DNA from: Schistocerca nitens
Taxonomy: Eukaryota; Arthropoda; Insecta; Orthoptera; Acrididae
Length of the DNA stretch: 64,000 nt
Assembly (NCBI RefSeq): GCF_023898315.1
Contig: NC_064622.1
Span: forward strand, 166,304,178-166,368,177
Reading direction: 5' to 3'
Under the pieces are notes generated by a model that did no database searches, was not told the origin of the DNA, and saw only the letters and a list, made by a program, of their open reading frames with translations. Shown here piece by piece: positions 1-9,743 of this stretch; within the stretch, counting starts at the first letter, position 1; each line of letters opens with the position of its first letter. The translations under genes and the position numbers were made by a program.

Positions 1-337
1 TCTTGCAGTATGGAAGTGAGTCATGGACCCCTAAAAACACGATAAAAATAAACTACAGGCATCAGAAATGAGCTTTCTTTGGAAAGTGAGAGGTATTACC
101 AGGGAAGACCATGTAAGAAATGAAGATATTAGTAATGAACTAGATATTTATAGGATAATGAACAGATTTAAGAAATTGATAAGGGTAGAAGATTGCCATG
201 GTGTACCAGCCAAGATGAAGAAGGGACATAGGAAGACACAGCATGATGTGGCAGAGAAAAATGGAGATGGAACTGGCCCAGGTTCCTAAACCTTGATGTG
301 AAGAAGAAGAAGAAGAAGAAGAAGAAGAAGAAGAATG
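1..337 (+). pseudogene. RTE-clade LINE, 3' end fragment
   Basis: This is the last part of a reverse transcriptase-endonuclease polyprotein. The start reads as a YGSESW box, the counterpart of the YGSETW motif in the better RTE copy at 58980-59010. It is followed by a degraded RNED-type segment (residues RNEDISNEL) and a GRP-like basic end. At least two frameshifts break it, near positions 60 and 180. The element ends in a (GAA)n tail, typical of one RTE subfamily, so the insertion is in + orientation. The 5' side runs off the window. It differs from the (CAA)n-tailed RTE copies elsewhere here, so a separate subfamily is inferred. No function is expected. Confidence 0.7.
301..336. repeat. (GAA)12 microsatellite, LINE tail
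   Basis: Uninterrupted GAA triplets directly follow the RTE 3' end. It is best explained as the element's simple-repeat tail. Confidence 0.9.
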
Positions 338-804
338 CAAGGTCACTTTTCCACAAAGGCCGTTTCAGTTCAGGGACACACAAGATACTCATTTCCATAA
401 ATGTATCTATGTCATTCAAAAAAAAGGAAAAAAAAAAAAAATATTTAACCAGTGGCCCTGACAAAGCAAGTGCAAACTTCCTTGCTGGGCTTCGATATCT
501 TCACGAAAATTCTCAAATTGGCACTTTCGAAGCCCATACACCCCTATATTTTTCAAAGTGGCATTCTCTGGACATACCTTCTCCTAGAAGGTCATGCAGT
601 GAACACTGCTGACTTCACTGGGCACTAAATTTGTTTTCATTTTCTCATTCACAAGGAGACTACATGACAATTGGATTTTTATATATTTTTTACATTCATG
701 TTACCCAGGGTTTAGAGCTCAAATATCAATCTAGCAAAGCAGTTTGATGCAGCTCTCAATAATTCTTGAGAAAATCGATGAAGTTTCCCCAGCATCTTTA
801 ATAT
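338..804. other. Unrecognised AT-rich spacer
   Basis: I see no gene. It has A-rich runs at 418-440 and otherwise unique-looking sequence. Confidence 0.5.
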
Positions 805-831
805 TCTAGAGCAAGGTCGATTTTTCAACAA

Positions 832-901
832 GCAGCGTGATCCTGTGGTAGAATGCTCACCTGTCATGTTAACAGCCTGGTTTCAATTTCCAGCAGTGTT
901 A
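832..901 (+). pseudogene. tRNA-Gly-like module, left arm
   Basis: About 70 bases align end to end with the general form of tRNA-Gly. There is an A-box-like GTGGTAGAATG near 845-855, an anticodon-loop segment CTGTCAT (Gly would have GCC; here GTC) and a B-box-like GGTTTCAATTTCC. Stem pairing is degraded, so it is not a working tRNA. It may act, or have acted, as an internal RNA polymerase III promoter. Confidence 0.55.
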
Positions 902-1317
902 CTTTTTCAAACAAAGGTGCATGTCCGACAAGCATTTCTGTGAAATGTAAAACAGATATGAAAAAATTTAATTAGTAATATTTTGTGTAAACAATCTTTA
1001 TTAATAATCTTTTATAGAAGATAGGTAATTAAGAATTTGTATTCACAATGGAAAATGGATATTTTTGTGATGTAATTAGAAAGAAGATTAATTTTTAATA
1101 AAATTAGTGTTATATGTGTGTTAACAAGCACATATTTGATGAATTTTGTGTAAGTCTCATAGGTATTCGAACTGAATCAAAAAGGAAAAAGAAAACAGTG
1201 ATGATGAAACAACACTCAAATAGTAATCCAGCTATTACCAGTCTTGAGCACTACCAATATTTTCTATCTTTATGTATTTCACACTCTAATTATGATTGCA
1301 TCTTTGTTTACAAATTT

Positions 1318-1385
1318 GCATTGCCTGGGAATAAACCCAAGGCCCTGCGTGGCAGACAAGAATTCTGCCACAAGGCCACACTGCC
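1318..1385 (-). pseudogene. tRNA-Gly-like module, right arm
   Basis: Read on the minus strand, this mirrors the module at 832-901. It has an intact CTGCCAC anticodon loop (anticodon GCC) and a B-box-like GGGTTTATTCCC. It therefore resembles tRNA-Gly(GCC) more closely than its left-arm partner does. It points inward, toward the other module. Confidence 0.6.
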
Positions 1386-1410
1386 TATTGAAAAAAAATT
1401 GACCTTGCTT

Positions 1411-3015
1411 TAGAAAATCCAGGATGTAATGTAACAATATTATGAGAAGGAAAGTTGCTACTCACCATATAACGGAGATTTTGAGTCGCAGATAGGCATA
1501 ACGAAAAGACTCTCACAATTACAGCTTTCAGTCATTAAGGCCCTTGTCAAAAACATACACACATGCACACACAATCACGCAAATGCAACTCGCACACATG
1601 ACTGCAGTCTCAGGTAACAGAAAACACACTGCGAGCAGCAGCACTCTGAAATGGGAGTGGCAACTGGGTGGGGGTGAGGAGGAGGCTGGGGTGGGGAGGG
1701 AGAGGGACAGTATGGGGGGTGGGGGGTGGACAGTGAGAAGTTGCAGGTTAGACGGAGGGAAAGGGAGAGGTGGGGAGGGGAGGGGGGGAGTAGCAAAGAA
1801 GGAGAGAAATAAAAAAGACTGGGTGCAATGGTGGAATGACGGGTGTGTAGTACTGGAATGGGAACAGGGAAGGGGCTGGATGGGTGAGGACAGTGACTAA
1901 CAAAGGTTGAGGGCAGGAGGGTTACGGGAATGTAGGATGTACTGCAGGGAAAATTCCCACCTGTGCAATCCAGAAAAGCTGGTGTTGGTGGGAAACAACC
2001 ATATGGCACAGGCTGTGAAGCAGTCAGTGAAATGAAGGATATCACGTTTGGCAGCGTGTTCAGCCACAGGGTGATCCACTTGTTTCTTGGCCACAGTTTG
2101 TCTGTGGCCATTCATGGGGACAGACAACTTGTTATGCCCACATAGGATGCAGCACAATGGTTGCAGCTTAGCTTGTAGACCACAAGACTGGTTTCACAGG
2201 TAGCCCTGCCTTTGATGGGATAGATGATGTTTGTGACTGGACTGGAGTAGGTGTGGTAGGATGATGTATGGCACAGGTCTTGCATCTAGGTCTATTACAG
2301 GGGTATGAGCCATGACGAAAGGGATCAGGCTCAGGGGTTGTATAAGGATGGATGAGTATATTGTGTGGTTCGGTGGAGGTGGAATAACACTGTGGGAGGG
2401 GTGGGAAGGATAGTGGGCAGGACATTTCTCATTTCAGGGCATGATGAGAGGTAATTGAAACCCTGGTGGAGAATGTAATTCAGTTGCTCTAGTCCTGTGT
2501 GGTACTGAGTTACGAGGGGAATGCTCTTCTGTGGCCATATGGTGGGACTTCAGGAGGTGGTGGGACACTGGAAAGTTAATGCACAGGAAATTTGTTTTTG
2601 TACAAGGTTGGGAGGACAATTACGGACAATAATGGCTTCAGTGAGACCCTCGGTATATTTTGAGAGGGACTGCTCATAACTGCAAATGTGACAACCACGG
2701 CTAGGCTGTACGGGAGTGATTTCTTGGTATGGAACGGGTGGCAGCTGTCAAAGTGGAGGTATTGCTGGTGTTTAGTAGGTTTGATATGGACAGAGCTACT
2801 GATGTAGCCATCTTTGAGGTGGAGGACAGCATTGAGGAAGGTGGCTTGTTGGGTTAGGACCAGGTGAATCAAATGGGGGAGAAGTATTTAAGGTTCTGGA
2901 GGAATGTGGATAGGGTGCCCTCACCTTCAATCCAGATAGCAAAGATGTCATCAATGAAGCTGAGCCAGGTGAGGGATTTAGGATTCTGAGTTTTGGAATG
3001 GGTCCCCATTTCCAT
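1411..3015 (-). pseudogene. Penelope-like element, RT C-terminus plus GIY-YIG remnant
   Basis: On the minus strand the order is the FIDDIF catalytic box of a PLE reverse transcriptase (2941-2958), then the thumb region (2870-2580, with an HIKPTKHQQYLHFDSCHP block), then a cysteine-rich PRCKTC motif (about 2280-2300). A degraded GIY-YIG endonuclease region follows, with RMNGH-like residues around 2100-2120. The 3' terminal segment (1411-1550) recurs at 17100-17255. Several frameshifts and stops make it non-functional. PLEs retrotranspose using an RT related to telomerase; this copy lacks the RT N-terminus. Next to it lies the inverted-repeat element at 805-1410, possibly its target. Confidence 0.75.
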
Positions 3016-4286
3016 TTAATGGTTGGTTATTCCCATTCTGTACCTACCTATCTTGCCCTCTATTTTGTCTACAGTCTCATTCCTGCCACCCTACTTTTCC
3101 ACATTTCCTACATTGCATCATATATGGCCTGACATAGGCTCCAGTCACAACTCCCTCTCTTCTGAAGCTGTTCCCATCCCTAGGACTGTGGCTAAATCTT
3201 TTGGAAGTTCCGCCAGCATGCTGCTTGATACTTCAGGTGGCAACCACTGTAAAAATGCGTCAAACACCCTTTGCTCTGCTTCTTGCAGGAGGACCTTATT
3301 AATGTCATCACTTTCCACCCACTAATATGTATTGACATTGAGTTTACTTTTTCTCTCCACAAAACTTTCAATGGATTCGTCCTGTCTTTGCAACACACTA
3401 ACTGCTTGCGATAATACCAAAAACTATTTTGCCTCCTATAACATTGCAATTAGCCTTTCTTCAGCAGTTTAAATGTTCATACATTTTGTTAATCCTCGTC
3501 ATACAATACATATGTTGTCACATTTCCTACTAAGCCTAACTTAGGTGCATGTAACAACTGTGTATCTGACCAACAATTCAGCTTAGCAGCTGTCTACAGA
3601 GTGTGCATAAATGCTTGTTAGATGTATCCAAACTAGAAGAAATTCTTATCAAGTTGCCCACCCATTTTAACCACTGGAAGAGAAAACACCTGAAAGAGTT
3701 TGTTGTCACTCATCATGCTGTGATTAAGAAGCTGCACAATGACCAACGATGTTGCTCACTGTCACTAGGTCTTCTGACATCAGTATAGTAACCAGCAAAA
3801 CATCGGGCACTATTATAATAGTGCCATGGATTCAAACCACTTTAAGCCATGGTGGTCAGTTTAGGATGCCATGCAGGATGTAGGATGCCGACTACAGAGT
3901 CCTCAGTGGTCATACAGTGGCCATTGGCAGTGACTCGATAGTGTGATCAGGCATCGACCCTGCAACCCTCGCAAGTGGGGAGTGTTGTTGCAATACTGGA
4001 AGTAGCTGTACCACTCAGTAAAGAATAGTGATATGGTGGCGTTGCACAGAAACAATTCCCCAGCAGCACTGTGTCAGATGCTGACAATGCACAGCCAGAC
4101 GGCTACTGGATGTGCTGGCAGGTGTTGACAGCTGCTGGCAGGCAAGACCCATGGCAATGGGCAGTTGTGTAATGGTGGGGGGGCTACCACACACCCGGGA
4201 CCTCAGCGTTAGCTGTGGGTGGTCACTAGTGTAAGTTATCAGAGCACACATATGCCAGACAGGTGGCAACTCGACAGCCAATCGCC
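3016..4286. other. Unrecognised spacer
   Basis: I see no supported gene. Short open frames on both strands lack recognisable motifs. The stretch 4015-4280 is more GC-rich than its surroundings but shows no coding signature. Confidence 0.45.
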
Positions 4287-4530
4287 TACATCCATAGCCA
4301 CATACATACTCTGCAAGTCTTCATATGGTTCTTGGCGTAAGTACTGTGTAATGCTTTTCCTTTCCTACTTCACTTGCAAATAGAACATGGAAAAAAAAAC
4401 CAACTGTCTGTATGTCTATGTGTGATCCCTAATAGCTCTTACGTTGTGTTCTCAGTTCTTATGTCAAATGTGTGTTGGTGGCAGTAGAACTGTCCTGCAG
4501 TCAGCTTCAAATGTCGGTTCTCTGAATTTT

Positions 4531-7500
4531 CTCAGTTGATGTGGCCTGTTGTCCAGAGACTGATTTGGTGCAGCTCTCCATGCTATTCTATCCTATGCAA
4601 GCCTCTTCTTCTCCTCCGAGTAACTACTGAAAACAACAACCTTCTTAATCTGCTTAGTGTATTCATCTCTTGGTCTCCCTCTATGATTTTCTCCTCCATA
4701 CTTCCCTCAAATACTAAATTGGTGATCCCTTGCTGCCTCAGAATGAGTCCTACCAACTGATCCCTTCTCATAGTCAAGTTGTGCCACAAATTCCTCTTCT
4801 TTCCAATTCTGTTCGATACCTCCTCATTTCTTACATGATCTACCCATCCAATCTTCAGCATTCTTCTGTAGCACCATATTTCGAAAGCTTCTATTCTCTT
4901 CTTGTCTAAACTATTTACCGTCCATGTTTCACTTCCATACATGGCTACACTCCATACGAATACTTTCAGAAAGAACTTCCTGACACTTAAAACTATACTC
5001 AGTGTTAACAAATTTCTCTTCTTCAGAAACGCTTTCCTTGCCATTGCCAGTCTACATTTTATATCCTCTCCACTTCGACCATCATCAGTTATTTTGCTCC
5101 CCAAATAGCAAAACTCATCTACTACTTTAAGTGTCTCATTTCCTAATCTAATTCCCTCAGCATCACTTGATTTAATGCAACTACATTCCATTATCCTTGT
5201 TTTGTTTTTGTTGTTCATCTTATATCCTCCTTTCAAGACACTGTCCATTCCATTCAATTGCTCTTCCAGGTCCTTTGCTGTCTCTGACAGAATTACAATG
5301 TCATCAGCAAACCTCAAAGTTTTTATTTCTTTTTCCATGGATTTTAATTGCTACTCCAATTTTTTCTTTTGTTTCCTTCACTGCTTGCTCAATATACAGA
5401 TTGAATAACATTGAGGATAGGCTGCAACCTTGTCTCACTCCCTTCCCAACCACTGCTTCCCTTTCATGTCCCTCAGCTGTTATAACTGCCATCTGGTTTC
5501 GGTACAAATTGTAAATAGTCTCTCACTCACTGTATTTGACCCCTGCCACCTTCAGAATTTGAAAGAGAGTATTCCAGTCAACATTGTCAAAAGCCTTCTC
5601 TAAGTCTACAAATAGTAGAAATGTAGGTTTGCCTTTCCTTAATCTATCTTGTAAGATAAGTTGTAGGGTCAGTACTGCCTCACATGTTCCAACATTTCTA
5701 TGGAATCCAAACTGATATTCCCTGAGGGTGGCTTCTACCAGTTTTTCCATTAATCTGTAAAGAATTCACATTAGTATTTTGGAACCATGATTTTTAAACT
5801 GATAGTTCGGTAATTTTCACATCTGTCAACACATGCTTTCTTTGGAATTGGAATCACTATATTTTTCTTGAAGTCTGAGGGTATTTTGCCTATCTCATAC
5901 ATCGTGCTCAGCAGACGGAAGAGTTTTGTCATGGCTGGTTCTCCCAAGGCTGTCAGTAGTTATAAAGGAACATTGTCTACTCCAAGGGCCTTCTTTGACT
6001 TGCATCTTTCAGTGCTCTGTCAAATTTCATCAAGCAGTATCATATCTCCCATTTCATCTTCATCTGCGCCCTCTTCCATTTCCATAATATTGCCTTCGAG
6101 TACATCGCCCTTGTGTAGATCCTCCCACCTTTCTGCTTTACCTTCTTTACTTAGGACTTGTTTTCCATCTCTGTTCTTGATATTCATACAAGTGGTTATC
6201 TTTTCTCCAGAGGTCTCTTTAATTTTCCTGTAGGCATTATCTATCTTACTCCTAGTGATATACGTTTCTACATCCTAACGTTTGTCCTATAGCCATTTTG
6301 CACTTCCCGTCGATATTATTTTTGAGACATTTGTATTCCTTTTTGCCTGCTTCATTGACTGCATTTTTATATTTTCTCCCTTTCATTAATTAAATTAGAT
6401 ATCTCTTCTGTTACCCAAGGATTTCTACTAGCCCTCGTCTTTTTACCCACTTGATCCTGTGCTATCTCCACTATTTCATCTCTCAAAGCTACCCATTCTT
6501 CTCCTACTCTGTTTCTTTCCCCTATTCTTGTTAGTCATTCCCTGATGCTCTCTCTGAAACTCTCAACAGCCTCTGGTTCTTTCAATTTATACAGGTCCCG
6601 TCTCCTGAAATTCCTACCTTTTTGCAGTTTCTTCAGTTTTAATTTACAGTTCATAACCAGTAAATTGTGGTCTGAGTCTACTGCCCCTGGAAATGTCTTA
6701 CAATTTAAAACCTGGTTCCTAAATCTTTGCCTTACCATTATATAGTGTATCTGAAATCTTCCAGTGTGTCAAGGTTTCATCCACGTATACAATCTTCTTT
6801 CATGATTCCTAAACCGAGTGTTAGCTATGATTAAGTTATGCTCTGTGCAAAATTCTACCCGTCTTCCTCTTTCATTCCTTACCCCCAGTCCATATTCACC
6901 TACCACTTTTCCTTCTCTTCCTTTTCTTACTATCGAATTCCAGTCCCCCATGACTATTAAATTTTCCTCTGACTTAACTGTTTGAATAATCTTTTATCGC
7001 ATCATACATATATTCAGTCTCTTCATCATCTACGGGTTTGTTAGCATATAAACTTGTATTACTGTGGTAGGCATGGGCTTCATGTCTATCTTCACTACAA
7101 TAATGGACTCAGTAGGCTGTTCGTAGTAGTCTGTCCATGTTCCTTTTTTTTTAATTCATTATTAAACTAGCTCCTGCATTACTCTTATTTGATTTTGATT
7201 TTATAATCCTTTATTCACCTGACTAGACGTGTTGTTTCTCCTGCCACCGAACTCCACTAATTCCCACTATATCTAACTTTAACCTATCCATTTCTCTTTT
7301 CAAATTTTCTGACCTGTCTGCCCAATTAAGGGATCTGACATTCTACACTATGATCTGTAGAACACCAGTTTTCGTTTCTCCTGATAATGGCGTCTTCCTG
7401 AGTAGTCCCCACCCAGAGATCCAAATAGGGGACTATTTTACCTCCAGAATATTTTACCCAAGAGGATGCCATCATCATTTAACCATACAGTAAAGCTGCA

Positions 7501-7800
7501 TGCCCTCAGGAAAAATTATGGTTGTAGTTTCCCCTTTGCTTTCAGCCGTTCGCAGTACCGGCACAACGAGGCCATTTTGGTTGATGTTACAAGGCCAGAT
7601 CAGTCAATCATCTAGACTGTTGCCCCTATTGAACTATTGAAAAGGCTGCTGTCCCTCTTCAGGACCACACATTCATCTGGCCTCTCAACAGATACCCCTC
7701 CATTGTGGTTGCACCTACGGTACAGCTATCTGTATCACTGAGGCACGCAAGCTTCCCCTCCAACGGCAAGGTCTGTGGTTCATGGGGACGAGGGTAGTTT
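4531..7800 (-). mobile_element. RTE-clade LINE, near full length, inserted in the jockey LINE
   Basis: On the minus strand the order is a long 5' leader (7800-7000), an apurinic endonuclease domain (GDWN box at 6935-6951, with SDHNLLV at about 6660-6690), the linker, then the reverse transcriptase. The RT shows the EKAFDNVDWN segment about 5580-5615, the RQGCSLS box about 5420-5445 and FADD at 5300-5311. A C-terminal region follows with YGSETW (about 4930). The protein is broken by several stops and frameshifts. The 3' end lies at about 4531 next to a decayed (CAA)n-type tail. It supplies endonuclease and RT for target-primed insertion in intact copies; this one is dead. Confidence 0.85.
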
Positions 7801-7953
7801 AGTGTTTCACGAAAAGATCATCATCTTTCTTCCAGAGATTCCCATTTGAGTTCACAAAACATCACTGAGTACTTGTTTGGTGATCGAACCTAGCAGCACA
7901 TCTCTGAAATGCTTCGATGTCTCGCTTTTATCCAGTCGGGTTCAGATCCTAAA

Positions 7954-8140
7954 GCCGGCGGCGTGGCCATGCGGTTATAGGCGCTTCAATCTGGAACCGC
8001 GTGTCCGCTACGGTCACAGGTTCGAACCCTGCCTCGGGCATGGATGTGTGTGATGTCCTTAGGTTAGTTAGGTTTAAGTAGTTCTAAGTTCTAGGGAACT
8101 GATGACCACAGATGTTAAGTCCCATAGTGCTCAGAGCCAG

Positions 8141-8143
<3 letters not shown>
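7954..8143 (+). mobile_element. tRNA-derived SINE
   Basis: The tRNA-like head has an A-box region (TGGCCATGCGGTTATAGG, 7966-7983) and a B box (GGTTCGAACCC, 8020-8030). A body with TAGTTCTAAGTTCTAGGG and a tail ending in CATAGTGCTCAGAGCC follow. I recognise it as an abundant locust SINE family. It runs directly into a (TA)n tract. It sits in the jockey LINE, whose sequence resumes at 8942. Confidence 0.85.

Positions 8144-8206
<63 letters not shown>
8144..8206. repeat. (TA)n microsatellite, left of palindrome
   Basis: About 62 bases of alternating TA between the SINE tail and the palindrome. Confidence 0.95.
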
Positions 8207-8211
<5 letters not shown>

Positions 8212-8862
8212 GGAAACATTCCACGCGGAAAAAATATATCCAAAAAGAAAGATGATGAGACTTACCAAACAAAAGCGCTGGCAGGTCGATAGACACACAA
8301 ACAAACACAAATATACACACAAAATTCAAGCTTTCGCAACAAACTGTTGCCTCATCAGGAAAGAGGGAAGGAGAGGGAAAGACGAAAGGATGTGGGTTTT
8401 AAGGGAGAGGGTAAGGAGTCATTCCAATCCCGGGAGCGGAAAGACTTACCTTAGGGGGAAAAAAGGACAGGTATACACTCGCACACACACACATATCCAT
8501 CCACACATACAGACACAAGCAGACATATATCTGTCATATACAAGCAGACATATATATGTCTGCTTGTGTCTGTATGTGTGGATGGATGTGTGTGTGTGTG
8601 CGAGTGTATACCTGTCCTTTTTTCCCCCTAAGGTAAGTCTTTCCGCTCCCGGGATTGGAATGACTCCTTACCCTCTCCCTTAAAACCCACATCCTTTCGT
8701 CTTTCCCTCTCCTTCCCTCTTTCCTGATGAGGCAACAGTTTGTTGCGAAAGCTTGAATTTTGTGTGTATATTTGTGTTTGTTTGTGTTTCTATCGACCTG
8801 CCAGCACTTTTGTTTGGTAAGTCTCATCATCTTTCTTTTTAGATATATTTTTTTTCCCACGT

Positions 8863-8864
<2 letters not shown>
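8207..8864. repeat. Large palindrome made of two PLE 3' ends
   Basis: Arms of about 310 bases (8223-8531 and 8555-8864) are near-identical inverted copies. Conceptual translations of the arms differ at only about four of 100 residues. The centre is a perfect 26-base palindrome at 8541-8566. Each arm carries the sequence I recognise as the 3' terminal part of a locust PLE, with the 3' ends pointing outward into (TA)n tracts on both sides. It is non-coding; the open frames through it are fortuitous. Confidence 0.85.

Positions 8865-8940
<76 letters not shown>
8865..8940. repeat. (TA)n microsatellite, right of palindrome
   Basis: About 76 bases of alternating TA. The jockey LINE resumes immediately afterwards. 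Confidence 0.95.
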
Positions 8941-8943
<3 letters not shown>

Positions 8944-9300
8944 AGAATGGGTCACACCAGTGTTCTACTTGCAGTCTTCTTTCTAGATGAGTTATACTTT
9001 GTTAAAATTCTCCCAATAAACTGAATCTGACGATTTGCCTTCTTTACTGCTGTGCTTACATGCTTGTTCCATTTCGTAGGTCTTTGTAGTGTTATGGCTG
9101 GATACTTAATCGAAGCGGCTGTGTCAGCCAGCGCACTGCTAATGCTACAGTTAAACATTTCAGAACTGTTTTTCCTACTGATCTGCATTAACTTACATTT
9201 TTCTACATTTAGAGTGAGCTGCCATTCATCACACCAGATAGAAATTCTAAATTGTTCTGTATCCTTCTACAGTCACTCGATGACAATACTTTCCTGTGTA

Positions 9301-9675
9301 CAAGGTTGTTGTAATAAAAGTGCAGCTACTCACAGAGGTCCATTGTGGACTGGAATCATTGTATGACAGTGAAACTTGGTAGATATTTTTATGCATTAAT
9401 GTGGAACAGTTATGTTGAAAAAAATTAGTTCCAATTTTGGCCAGCAGGTGCAAATCTGGTGTTGTGAATGAAAGATTTATGTATAGAAATATTTCTGTAT
9501 GTAATGGATTAGGAGCAGATGTGAGCAGAAAAGGTCTAACAAGTGGAAAAGGTATAATATTGATTTTATTATTAACCACTGCATATGCAATTTGTTCCCC
9601 AGTTTCGCTGCCATACGATAATTACAGCCTACGTGGACCTCTGTGCATAGCTGGACTTTCATTACAACCACTCAG
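9301..9675. mobile_element. 375-bp MITE with TA target duplication (Tc1/mariner type)
   Basis: The terminal inverted repeats pair over about 40 bases (shared GGTTGT, GTAATNAAAGT and CACAGAGGTCCA blocks). TA dinucleotides flank the element at 9299-9300 and 9676-9677. The LINE reading resumes on both sides, in agreement with the + copy at 46050-46100. It has no coding capacity. Confidence 0.7.
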
Positions 9676-9743
9676 TAGTACATTGTCATAAACAAGCAGT
9701 CACAGATTGCTGATCACCCTATTCATCAGATGATTTATGTATA

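Larger units (their letters stand above)
805..1410. mobile_element. Inverted-repeat element with tRNA-Gly-like module in each arm
   Basis: The left arm (about 808-960) and the reverse complement of the right arm (about 1250-1408) align at roughly three-quarters identity over more than 110 bases. The shared stretch includes a common AGCAAGGTC start and an AAACAAAG block. Inside each arm lies a 68-70-base tRNA-like module pointing inward. The middle is AT-rich and non-coding. The right end abuts the 3' end of a PLE on the minus strand. It is an old non-autonomous element; the superfamily is unknown because no clear target duplication is visible. Confidence 0.6.

Noticed and set aside
1544..2111. 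Opposing open frames of 118 and 178 codons
   Set aside because: They lie in GA-rich PLE 3' sequence with low complexity and no motif. The real coding remnant is the minus-strand endonuclease and RT further along.
8084..8990. Open frames of up to 193 codons through the palindrome and TA tracts
   Set aside because: They arise from alternating TA (repeated Tyr-Ile) and from a non-coding PLE tail. The same reading on both arms reflects the palindrome, not a gene.
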